DNA of 28,283 bases from a virus. The notes below the pieces were generated by a model that worked only from the letters and a program-made list of their open reading frames with translations, made no database searches and was not told where the DNA came from. The translations under genes were made by a program, and so were the position numbers. The stretch is from the IMG/VR virus record IMGVR_UViG_3300044922_000460, positions 1-28,283 of that record, one strand, 5' to 3'. Shown here one piece after another: positions 21,001-28,283 of this stretch; position 1 is the first letter of the stretch, and each line of letters begins with the position of its first letter.

Positions 21001-24000
21001 TTGAGATTATAGCACCGCCTGAATAAAGTTTTAAACTATTACTTGGAGGTAGTACATAATTTTTACCTTCAGTATCTGCAGCTGTTATATCAGACTCAGA
21101 AAGTAAATCTGCAAAAGTAGCATCCACGCCATTTTGTAAACTGATAACAGGTATTGACCAGCCAGTAATTGCTACAGCACTGGTATTCCCTGCAGCAGTG
21201 TTTACCACAGCACGAGATGTATACACAGCGGCAGTACCTGTCGGTATTGAAGCTGACCATGTAGCACCTATTGAAGTAGGCACAGTTGTCAAAGGACTTG
21301 CAGCACCAAATGTATAACTACCACCTGTAGGTGTTGTAGTTGGCACACCACGAGTGTATACTGTAACCTCTGCTACACTTGCTCCTTCAATTCTTGATGG
21401 AGTATCCCATGTGTACGTAGTTGTTCCTGCAGGCTTAATACCCACACTAGACCATAATGCATTTGCACCAGCTGGTACAGACGCTACATCAGAATACCAA
21501 TTAGTTGGCGTACTTGTAGACGCTGTTGGAGCTAACGGTTGTGAAGCACTGCGAATGAATATGACGTCAACAGCATCACCAGCTGAACCAGTATTACCTG
21601 TTCTACTTACAGAATACGTAATTCTCTGCACTATTGGAGTCAGAGCAGTATTGCTTGAATCATATATTGTTACAGTGACATCTGTGTATGCTACATCAGC
21701 CGACATAGCTGTTGGAGCAGGGATGCTTGCATTTGTATTAGCGGCAACTGTAACACCAGTTGTAGCCAATGTTACTTTAAATGTATTTGCGCCACCTGTT
21801 GCGCTATAAGTCAATGCATTAGTACCAATATACGCTTGTACAGAACATCCAGCACTGCTGAAGTTAATTCCGGCATAGCCAGTATTAGGGGCAGGTACTG
21901 TAATATTATCATTAGACAAAACGACTACAGGTGAAGATGAACCATCAACTAATAGTGGGATTGTTATTGTGTCATTTAATGAACTAGCTGCACCATTTAC
22001 CGTTCCTGTAATTATACATTTATACGCATTAGTTGTTACACTAGCATAATCGGTTGTAGGTACAGTATATGAACTACTTGTAGCACCACTAATATTTGTA
22101 CTATTCTTTTGCCATTGATATGTAATAGTTCCAGTTATATTTTGATAACTAGTAGTTAATACGATACCAGTTGCCGGACTAAGAACTCCTGCAGCATTTT
22201 TATTAAACGTAGAAGATGCATTATCAATGCCAAATACAGCAGAGTTTAAACCACTTTCACCTTTAGCACCATCTTTAGCCAATATTACCGGTGTAGACCA
22301 TTCATTTGCAGATATGGTGTCTGTATTGGTTTGACTATTAGCAATAGCTGTTATAATATATAACGGATCTGAACCACTAGGAATAGCTTTCAACCATTCA
22401 TTAGAAAGATTAGCTGTAGTAATAGCATTACTAGTAAAATCATATGTAACATCTCCAGGATTGGTTGTCAATACTGTAGCTGACCTTTGATACGCATATA
22501 CCATTGCACTACGGTAATTAACAGCATTAATTTCATATTTAACTGGAACAGACCATTCTGTAGGTAAAATAGTATCTGTAGGCTCTGAAGATAATGCAGA
22601 CGCCATGCTCATATATAATTGATCAGTACCAGTAGGAGCTGTTAATGCCCAATTATTATTTAACCCTGTCACAGCTTTAGTAGAAAATGTATATGTAACA
22701 TTTACACTAGGTACAGATGGTGGAGTAGCTGAACGTGCATAGATAAAGATAGAACCAGTATTCATTGTTCCAGAAAAACTAACTGATTGTGTTGATACAC
22801 GAGCGCTCTCTGGACCTGCGCCATATTCATCATGCACAGTAACCGTATACCAATAGTCAACACCTTCTGTTGCTTCAATATTAGCATAGTTGTTTAGTGT
22901 CTCTACAATTACAGGCGTTCCGCCAACTGCTTGACTGTATTTTTTAAATACATACTTTGTAATATCACTGTCTGATACCAAGGTTGCCTTAGCCAATGCT
23001 GTTCTGAAGCTAGGTGATACACTGAATTGTGTAACAGATGGTGCAGCATTCTCAACAGTAGCTTCAATATAACCTTGAGTAGTATTCCCTAATGCATCAA
23101 TACTGTAAACCCTTACTTTGAATATTCTGGAAGCTGTTACAAACAGTTCCTTATTCATATCATGTGTAAATTTAAATGAAGATGTAGTTACTATATAAGA
23201 CTTTTTAAATACATTACTTGTATCTAAAATTTGAACCAAGTATTGACTAGGTTGAATAGGCTCTTCAGCATTATTGCTCCACACAATTTCAGCATCTCTA
23301 GTATTGAAAGTTGTATCAGTTCTTCCTAAAATATTTATAAAGCTAGGTGGGTAAACAAGAATATCCCGTCTCTTTACGATTGAACCAAATACATAAGTGC
23401 CTAATAAATATTTATTTCTAAAACTATTAATATCATATGAAAATCTTAATGTTGTGTCAAAATAAATATACAGTGTATCAGTAGAGTTTGCATTAGTTGT
23501 ATAGGAACCGCTACTGATGTCAATAACTTTTGTACCATTTTTATAGAAGCTAAAAGCGGTCCAAGATAATTGATTAGCAACATTAGAGAATACTAGTCCA
23601 GAAAAACCATATGTGTCTGTATCAAACACTTCGGCTTCTGTTGTGCTAGTGTATCCGTAAATAGAAAAACCAGTTCTAGTCTGAGTTCTTACAGCAAAAA
23701 TAGCACTGCTAACATTTAACTTAGGCAGTCGAAACTCATTTACAGTTGATCTTCCAATTTCATGGAATTCTGGAGTAGCTGTACCAACTACTGAACCTCC
23801 TTCATACATATAAATAATATAACTAAGGAAATCAGGCTCATTAGCGCCCGACCATCTTAAAGTGCCTGATGTATTTTGACCGTAAGCATCTCTAAATAAA
23901 GCTATATCGCTGGGAGCTGCTATGGCTTTTAAATAGTTATTTGTGGGTCTGATGTATTCACCATCTGCAACAGTCCACGCTAATTGCGTCCAATGGAATT

Positions 24001-26263
24001 TTTGAGCTACCACTTCACATGTATTACTCTCTGATATCTTTACAGAGTTAATTCTAAAGTAAGTGTGACGATCACCAATAGGGACATTACTGGCTAATGA
24101 ACGAATATTTAAAGTCTCACTATCTATTATGATATAATCGCCAGGCTCTAAATATTTATTTCTAATGATATACTTGAATTTAATTGTGTAAGCTGTTCTA
24201 CTAGTTTTAACCAATTCTTCTGCTTTAGATAAGGCATGATAATAATCTACAATTCCAGCAAAAGATGTCTCTAGCTCTAACTCAAGACCATTATCTTCTT
24301 GCTTCATTTGTTGATATATTTCATCTGTATAATCAAGTCTTTGTACGCCTTGATACGCTATCTCGCGTGTAGACCAAAGTACTCGTGTATCATTATAAAT
24401 TACAGCAGCTACGCCTTTTTCCTTACCAACACTGGCGCCATCTATCTCAATCCGGTAATATCTGCCATTGTCAACACGCTCTAAATTTGGTTGGGACAAA
24501 TGCCAAGAGGGTAAGAATAAGTTAGTTATTTTTCCTACTCCATTATCCCATGTTGCAACCTTAGGGAATCCTGGCAACATCTCTTTAAATCCAGTTTCTT
24601 CATTAACAGCATAAATTCTCACTTCAATAGAATTATCACCATAGCAGTCTAATTTCCAATAATCGCCATCATTATGAGGATTAACAATTAGGTGGTATAC
24701 AAGACCGTAATCATTTGCCTGATTAATCTGGTTAGTAGTACTATTCCATACACTGTATTTATTTAGAAGTCTACGGCCAGCGCCTTCATCTTTCCATGTG
24801 AAATCTGCAAGAGGATATTTAATTCCACCAAAACCCCGCAGTGTGCTGTCAGTTGTCTTATGTGGCCAATTTACAGCATCTTGTTTGAAATCATTAGATT
24901 CATTATGAAATTTAATTGTACAGCAATTATATCTGTCACTTGCAGATGGATATGTTATTTCGACATCTTGATCTAATACAAGGTCTTCATCTGTTAAAGT
25001 GGCCGCAACGGTTAAATTAGCATTAGCGTTATTTGTGTATTGCAATAATAGTCTGTATTGACCGCGTGACCAAACTAATCGTGCATCAGACATTGTCGCT
25101 AATATCTCTTCAACATTAGTACGAAGCGCTTTGTCAGTATCAATTAAGATATTGCATTCATATAAGCGTACATTGCGTTTTCCGTTACCATCTTCTCCAT
25201 TACGTGAGCCGGGTTCTGAGGGATTCCAAATACGACCACCTGCGATTGCATTCTCAAATACAACAGTATCACACACTTGAGCGGCTTGATAAAAAGAATT
25301 TAAATCAATTTCATCTACAGGTACACTTCCACCAAAAGTTTCATCCATTAAATAGTCTAATAAACAATATGCTGGATTATTTGTGTAAACTCTTTCTGTT
25401 AATAACTGACCACCGCTACTGATTTTACGTACTTTTCTACCTTCTACTAAAAATTGCAGATTAGGTGTTTGAGTAAATTGTGGGTCATCTTTATCAAGTC
25501 TAATTACGCAAGCTGCATATGTCATTCCTGTAAATGTCGCTGTTCTTCTATCAGCAAAATTAGCTGTAAATATAGAGTTAGCGACACCATAGCCAGTAGG
25601 TATTGGGTCAAGATCGGGATCAGCTGGATCCACTGCCTCAGCTGTAGCATAATGTAGATCTATTCTAAAGGCGGCTCGCGGTTTTGTTACATCTATCCAT
25701 TTATACGCTTCAGGTGAATCTTCATTGTCATAGCTAGCATTATATTGCGGTTTCCCATACGTGCCTAAACTCGGATCTGTTAAATATTTAGATTCATCTA
25801 CGATTACATCATAAATTGCATTAATTTCACCTACACAAATAGCCTGTTCAAAAAATAGAAATTCATTTCTCTTACCCTGGAGAGTTTCATCCAATTGAGT
25901 ATTAATTGTTGATTGCCAATTTTTAAGTACAGTAACGTTTGTACCTGCAGTTGGGCTATATTCTTTCTCTGTTATACTGCCCGAATAATTACCCTCTACT
26001 CCTGATACAAATGATTTATTAGCATTAGATGTTACATATTCAAATACAGCAGATGTAGCGTGATAAGTTCTGACTCCACCTACTTTTGCCCTGCCGTATA
26101 CTACCGCTAAATTATCTGGTTTGCCCTCTACAACCATTTCGTAACCCTTACGAGCTTCTACTCCGGACATATCTGGGCCTTTTGGCTTCTTAACCATAAT
26201 CATCTGAACTACAGATAAGATCAAGGAAATACCTGCCAAAACTAAGCTTGTAATCGCTGCCAT
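18071..26263 (-). CDS. Giant tail hub / host-specificity protein (J-like) with repeat domains
   Basis: A 2730-aa protein. It opens with a hydrophobic helix (residues about 4-24) and NLAVVYGRAKVGGVRTYH, as in J-like and GTA-type tail-tip hubs. About 1-760 should form the hub; an FN3-like domain follows at about 779-880 (DIALFRDAYGQN, RWSGANEPDFLSY). From about 1170 on come repeated Ig-like and short beta modules joined by G-x-y linkers (KGESG, GPSGRS). A fibre-like C-terminus contains GIFSVGSPTTGISWNG and ends VTITIMTGKK. It should contact the host surface and close the tail tip. It starts at the previous stop as TAATG. It is unusually long (lambda J is 1132 aa), and no separate NlpC/P60 peptidase gene precedes it. 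Confidence 0.9.
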   Translation of the reverse strand: MAAITSLVLAGISLILSVVQMIMVKKPKGPDMSGVEARKGYEMVVEGKPDNLAVVYGRAKVGGVRTYHATSAVFEYVTSNANKSFVSGVEGNYSGSITEKEYSPTAGTNVTVLKNWQSTINTQLDETLQGKRNEFLFFEQAICVGEINAIYDVIVDESKYLTDPSLGTYGKPQYNASYDNEDSPEAYKWIDVTKPRAAFRIDLHYATAEAVDPADPDLDPIPTGYGVANSIFTANFADRRTATFTGMTYAACVIRLDKDDPQFTQTPNLQFLVEGRKVRKISSGGQLLTERVYTNNPAYCLLDYLMDETFGGSVPVDEIDLNSFYQAAQVCDTVVFENAIAGGRIWNPSEPGSRNGEDGNGKRNVRLYECNILIDTDKALRTNVEEILATMSDARLVWSRGQYRLLLQYTNNANANLTVAATLTDEDLVLDQDVEITYPSASDRYNCCTIKFHNESNDFKQDAVNWPHKTTDSTLRGFGGIKYPLADFTWKDEGAGRRLLNKYSVWNSTTNQINQANDYGLVYHLIVNPHNDGDYWKLDCYGDNSIEVRIYAVNEETGFKEMLPGFPKVATWDNGVGKITNLFLPSWHLSQPNLERVDNGRYYRIEIDGASVGKEKGVAAVIYNDTRVLWSTREIAYQGVQRLDYTDEIYQQMKQEDNGLELELETSFAGIVDYYHALSKAEELVKTSRTAYTIKFKYIIRNKYLEPGDYIIIDSETLNIRSLASNVPIGDRHTYFRINSVKISESNTCEVVAQKFHWTQLAWTVADGEYIRPTNNYLKAIAAPSDIALFRDAYGQNTSGTLRWSGANEPDFLSYIIYMYEGGSVVGTATPEFHEIGRSTVNEFRLPKLNVSSAIFAVRTQTRTGFSIYGYTSTTEAEVFDTDTYGFSGLVFSNVANQLSWTAFSFYKNGTKVIDISSGSYTTNANSTDTLYIYFDTTLRFSYDINSFRNKYLLGTYVFGSIVKRRDILVYPPSFINILGRTDTTFNTRDAEIVWSNNAEEPIQPSQYLVQILDTSNVFKKSYIVTTSSFKFTHDMNKELFVTASRIFKVRVYSIDALGNTTQGYIEATVENAAPSVTQFSVSPSFRTALAKATLVSDSDITKYVFKKYSQAVGGTPVIVETLNNYANIEATEGVDYWYTVTVHDEYGAGPESARVSTQSVSFSGTMNTGSIFIYARSATPPSVPSVNVTYTFSTKAVTGLNNNWALTAPTGTDQLYMSMASALSSEPTDTILPTEWSVPVKYEINAVNYRSAMVYAYQRSATVLTTNPGDVTYDFTSNAITTANLSNEWLKAIPSGSDPLYIITAIANSQTNTDTISANEWSTPVILAKDGAKGESGLNSAVFGIDNASSTFNKNAAGVLSPATGIVLTTSYQNITGTITYQWQKNSTNISGATSSSYTVPTTDYASVTTNAYKCIITGTVNGAASSLNDTITIPLLVDGSSSPVVVLSNDNITVPAPNTGYAGINFSSAGCSVQAYIGTNALTYSATGGANTFKVTLATTGVTVAANTNASIPAPTAMSADVAYTDVTVTIYDSSNTALTPIVQRITYSVSRTGNTGSAGDAVDVIFIRSASQPLAPTASTSTPTNWYSDVASVPAGANALWSSVGIKPAGTTTYTWDTPSRIEGASVAEVTVYTRGVPTTTPTGGSYTFGAASPLTTVPTSIGATWSASIPTGTAAVYTSRAVVNTAAGNTSAVAITGWSIPVISLQNGVDATFADLLSESDITAADTEGKNYVLPPSNSLKLYSGGAIISTNVVYSGGGTKNGLTATIDANTGVITWSGGLWTTDTESFTFTARYNSVDYSTTYTYAKSKKGSPSVVMDLKSETDAVSASSSGAVFTLPSGNQAMLYEGGVLVPTNKITFSGGEAKNGLTLAIDSSGNIALTQTTWSSDSETFTITATYNSVTYTSFYSIVKTKSGVNGASAIFVDLLSESDVTPADSDGKNYTLPPANNLKLYIGGTAQPTGVVYSVTAAQNGLTATIDTNTGVITWSGATPAWTGDLATFVFTARYNSINYSTTYTYAKSKRGTSAILVDIKSDADVVPATNLGSVTTLPSGNAIVVYDSGAIVSNPVGGPAVITYAGGALKSGLTLAIDAYGTITLDQSNGPWSSNGESFTITTTYKGVSYTNIYSIAKSKAGATGATTYLASVYYNGVPSGTPSGGSFNFSSNVLTAPTTIGWQTTPFPATTTGVYVSTQTFTSSNGGVSVSWSTPVLYTKNGIDGNPGGTGPSGRSVYTATVYLQQPSTPTPPTGGTYTFGATDPLVPPGTWLKTQPATTTTPTWSCEFTFSTTTPATAVTAGTWTNVKIVAQKGADGVGTPGAQGNSATRAFTTALIGNTPTITSFTTDGITSLPTSPLNTYYATTQTVNANSAQWQTDGIINHVTQKITWSAPYLTVFKADTLEAFTTKTGNLFATGDIVLNTNNKAIKSSGTTFGGSGFYLGLNASGQGIFSVGSPTTGISWNGSAFTIAGPVIQTSNFTTTTANAITNSKVTWTDVKGNAVTGLPEDGANKVTTYRQSTAPTGKANDIWIDTTNAAYPVTKTWTGSAWAVATGFTSTEGTKLTGIQAGATVGATWGTNIANVDTPYINALAVTEISSYEKNLTLTMPANSGAAQATTTYYSSLAIPSVAVATTRVVLVTVALTHSDTTAGYFRINIGNLLFTSDVNTRQTDGSNITTYSFMGSKSIAANATDFGGMSLTLMNGSSTNYWNTGSLMAKVTITIMTGKK
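19960..21130 (-). repeat. Tandem A-B-A-B Ig-like repeats within the hub gene
   Basis: Four modules of about 105 residues start near codons 1713, 1817, 1923 and 2029. Types A (DLLSESD...GKNY.LPP...LKLY) and B (D.KS..D...TLPSGN) alternate. The A-B unit recurs at DNA level with a period of about 636 nt: 25 identical nt at 20193-20217 and 20832-20856, and 28 identical nt at 20283-20310 and 20916-20943. This indicates a recent duplication of a two-module unit. Confidence 0.85.
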
Positions 26264-26901
26264 TATTTTCTACCCCACTTGACAATTATACCAGTAGAGC
26301 CTTCATAAATTTGATCGCACGAAGTATCAAGAGGTTCTCTTTGTTTAGTCTTTTCACGACTCAGGAAGAATGGCTTCTTCATGTCTAAATTACGCATTGG
26401 ACTTGAGCCTGTTATTTGTAATATGCTTTCACCTAAGCCGCCCGCCTTTATACTAGCTGAGACACCATCTACTCTTCCTCTGTACACTACAATAGTATCG
26501 TCTATATTTAAGAAAGGTTTACCGTGAGTAGGAGAACTGGGGTCTGAATCAACAAATCCTAATCTACACTCAACAACTCTACCTACAAGACTATCTTCTG
26601 TTGCACCTCGCTTTGAAAAGTCAGGGTCTGCAAATGCAATCTTATATTGCTCTCTGTCAACTACTGAAGAGTTTTGAGGAGGATCTACTGCATATAATGT
26701 ACCATCAGCAATATAGTTATATTTACTTGAAGGACTCCCATTTACTAATAATTGAATATCATTGTAATGGCTAGTAGTTGCATATAAATTGATAGGTATT
26801 GGATCTACTTCATGTGCGGCTCTTTCTATTCGCACTAATGAGAAAAACTCGATTGCATCACTATTTAATGCTTTTGTTATATTAGGGGTGAATGAGATCA
26901 T
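26263..26901 (-). CDS. Tail-tip protein upstream of the hub
   Basis: A 212-aa protein starting MISFTPNITKALNSDAIEFF. The middle is beta-rich (IPINLYATTSHYNDIQLLVN, GRVVECRLGFVD, DTIVVYRGRVDGV). The C-terminus (FFLSREKTKQREPLDTSCDQIYEG, then IIVKWGRK) resembles small tail-tip proteins encoded just before J-like or GTA megatron hubs, with one conserved-looking cysteine (S-C-D). It overlaps both neighbours by one base. By position it matches the DUF2163/GTA gp13 or lambda L slot. The structural role is likely, the exact family is not settled. Confidence 0.65.
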   Translation of the reverse strand: MISFTPNITKALNSDAIEFFSLVRIERAAHEVDPIPINLYATTSHYNDIQLLVNGSPSSKYNYIADGTLYAVDPPQNSSVVDREQYKIAFADPDFSKRGATEDSLVGRVVECRLGFVDSDPSSPTHGKPFLNIDDTIVVYRGRVDGVSASIKAGGLGESILQITGSSPMRNLDMKKPFFLSREKTKQREPLDTSCDQIYEGSTGIIVKWGRK

Positions 26902-27533
26902 TATACTGCCTCTATAAGTTTAATCACACCGTTATCCATTAGTATACCATCTTCATATACCATTCCAATAACCGTATCTGTGTCATATTTTAAATTGATG
27001 ATAACATCATCTTGATAGTTTATAATTGTACCCGAAGGTACAGCTTTTCTTAATTGCGGATACACATATAATGTAGTCGGTGCCGTGCCTGAAATAATAG
27101 CATTAGCAGTTAACATATACACTTTGGTATGTGATGGATCTGCAAACCTAATAAATGTACCTTTAGGTATTACTTTTCCGTTACCGCTACTTACAGCCCC
27201 AATTGTTACTGTTGAATCATATGCACTAGCAGCTGACGATGTCCCTATTTGAAATGTCATTGTCTTTGCTGCTTTTGCACCTACATTTTGCGGCATTACC
27301 GCTTGAACTGTTTCACCGTGCCCGTTCACTATAAAACTAACCATTAAGTCTTGCGCGGTCATATGAAGGGGAAATAGCTTCGAGTCTATTTCCCATCTCT
27401 GTGCTGTGCGTCTATAGGTTACTCTTTTTAATGAAAGGGTATCTGATGAAAACGTTGGTTGATTACTTCTTACTGTCGTTGGTACAACAAAAGAAGCAAT
27501 AACTTTAGTCCCGTCCCAGATACCATATATCAT
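26901..27533 (-). CDS. Tail protein between tape measure and hub (distal tail candidate)
   Basis: A 210-aa, mostly beta-strand protein starting MIYGIWDGTKVIASFVVPTT. Segments such as YRRTAQRWEIDSKLFPL and KVIPKGTFIRFADPSHTKVY suggest a beta-sandwich. It starts at the tape-measure stop and overlaps the next gene by TAATG. In lambda- and GTA-type gene orders this slot holds the distal tail protein (lambda M or GTA gp12 position), which links the tube to the hub. No direct motif proves this. Confidence 0.6.
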   Translation of the reverse strand: MIYGIWDGTKVIASFVVPTTVRSNQPTFSSDTLSLKRVTYRRTAQRWEIDSKLFPLHMTAQDLMVSFIVNGHGETVQAVMPQNVGAKAAKTMTFQIGTSSAASAYDSTVTIGAVSSGNGKVIPKGTFIRFADPSHTKVYMLTANAIISGTAPTTLYVYPQLRKAVPSGTIINYQDDVIINLKYDTDTVIGMVYEDGILMDNGVIKLIEAV

Positions 27534-28283
27534 TATCTTTTATATCCTGTTTCTTTATTTTGAGAATTAACACCATCTGCAATAGAAGGCATCATTTTAT
27601 AAATCTCTGATTTGGTTTGTCTAGAGATATCTCCAGTTATGTTGAGATTTATTACTTGTTGACCTTTATTAGCGCCTGCTGTAGTTGTTACTGATTTAAA
27701 ATTACTGGCTGTTGGAGTTGCCATTACTGGAGCAGCTGCACCTACTACACCGCCTGTGGCAAATGTTGGCACTTGTCCACTATTGATTTGATGTAGCAAA
27801 TCACGATGCTGAGAAACAGCTGATGCACGTATTACATATTCACCACTAGACAACATAGCCGGTATAGAGTCAGATGTACTAGTACCTGGCCCTGTAACCA
27901 TACCGCCACTTGCCAAGAACAATCCACCGTTTTTAGCAAATGATAATCCAAGACTTGAACCTGAGAACATACTACCCAATGATGCATCACCTGCGGCACC
28001 TAATGGACTAGCTCCACTACTACTAAATAGACTTCCAAGCATACCGCCACCACCGAATAAGTTTCCGATTGCGGGGAATATTTTAGCTAATGGTCCAATC
28101 ATTTTGAACAGTGGACCAAGTATCTTTGAAAGTATACCCATAATGCCACCTGCACCGCCACCTCCGCCACCGTCTGCCATAGACGCGGCTTGTTGCCCAA
28201 TGCTCATACCTGAGCTTGCAATAGACATAACACCTGCTAATGCGCCTAAGAAATGATGCTCGACTTCGCCATTATTAATTCCA
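27533..28283 (-). CDS. Tail tape-measure protein, C-terminal part (partial)
   Basis: The frame is open to the window edge, at least 250 codons. An ATG at 28228 is internal because codons upstream (GINNGEVEHHFLGALAG) continue the frame. The sequence is glycine-rich and hydrophobic (GILSKILGPLFKMIGPLAKI) and then shows GGMVTGPGTSTSDSIPAMLS followed by SGEYVIRASAV, a motif characteristic of the C-terminal region of phage tape-measure proteins. Such proteins set tail length and pass into the host at injection. The gene is followed directly by tail-tip genes in the order expected for a long-tailed phage. The total length is unknown. Confidence 0.85.
   Translation of the reverse strand, partial: GINNGEVEHHFLGALAGVMSIASSGMSIGQQAASMADGGGGGGAGGIMGILSKILGPLFKMIGPLAKIFPAIGNLFGGGGMLGSLFSSSGASPLGAAGDASLGSMFSGSSLGLSFAKNGGLFLASGGMVTGPGTSTSDSIPAMLSSGEYVIRASAVSQHRDLLHQINSGQVPTFATGGVVGAAAPVMATPTASNFKSVTTTAGANKGQQVINLNITGDISRQTKSEIYKMMPSIADGVNSQNKETGYKR

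Noticed and set aside
21354-21809. 151-codon open frame on the plus strand inside the hub gene
   Set aside because: It is antisense to a long, clearly coding gene and its Thr/Ala/Val-rich composition mirrors the repetitive hub codons. The other plus-strand frames (for example 11738-12016, 12776-13066, 19965-20216) are rejected for the same reason.
1-28283. tRNA genes, CRISPR arrays, insertion sequences, integrase
   Set aside because: No cloverleaf with a GTTCRA arm, no regular spacer array, and no transposase or integrase motif was seen by eye; the short iterons near 16 kb are too few and too close for a CRISPR array.

Overview
This window is part of a tailed double-stranded DNA phage genome (Caudoviricetes). 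All supported genes lie on the minus strand, so the biological reading order runs from 28283 down to 1. Genes are packed tightly, with many TAATG or ATGA stop/start overlaps, and the sequence is AT-rich apart from one GC-rich island. The combination of T7-like replication genes with ribonucleotide reductase, PhoH, a MazG-like protein and a 2-oxoglutarate/Fe(II) oxygenase is typical of phages of aquatic, often marine, Gram-negative bacteria. I infer that setting; the host cannot be named from the sequence.

Read along the minus strand, the window opens with the end of the virion module: the C-terminus of a tape-measure protein (27533-28283), two tail-tip proteins, a 2730-residue hub/host-specificity protein with many repeated domains (18071-26263), a probable tail-fibre assembly protein, a holin-like protein, PhoH and a GNAT-like protein (16245-16703). 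A gene-free junction follows (about 15959-16244). It holds a GC-rich, strand-skewed island with a G-quadruplex motif and a short iterated AAGGRTTAA repeat. This is where late genes end and early genes begin, and it may contain the physical genome ends.

The early region (about 13.1-15.96 kb) holds ten or so very small genes of unknown function, several with membrane segments. They are punctuated by three near-identical promoter-like elements (15932-15958, 15385-15411, 14608-14634), UNCG-loop terminators, and a recurrent CCAAGAGGAAA ribosome-binding leader. Between two of these genes, at 14322-14378, is a complete match to a type III hammerhead self-cleaving ribozyme. A 19-bp terminator-like hairpin with twelve T residues sits directly in front of the single-subunit T7-like RNA polymerase gene (10819-13038).

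After the polymerase come a small HTH protein, unknown small proteins, a SleB-like cell-wall hydrolase, two very small membrane proteins, a DUF1737-like protein, a gp2.5-like ssDNA-binding protein and a DUF3310 (gp1.7-like) protein. The T7-style replication block follows: family A DNA polymerase, 2OG oxygenase, MazG-like protein, 5'-3' exonuclease, GIY-YIG-like nuclease and primase-helicase. Last come NrdB and the first 54 codons of NrdA. The replication and transcription genes are T7-like, while the tail genes resemble long-tailed (lambda or gene-transfer-agent style) tips. That mosaic is known in principle from phages such as Xp10.
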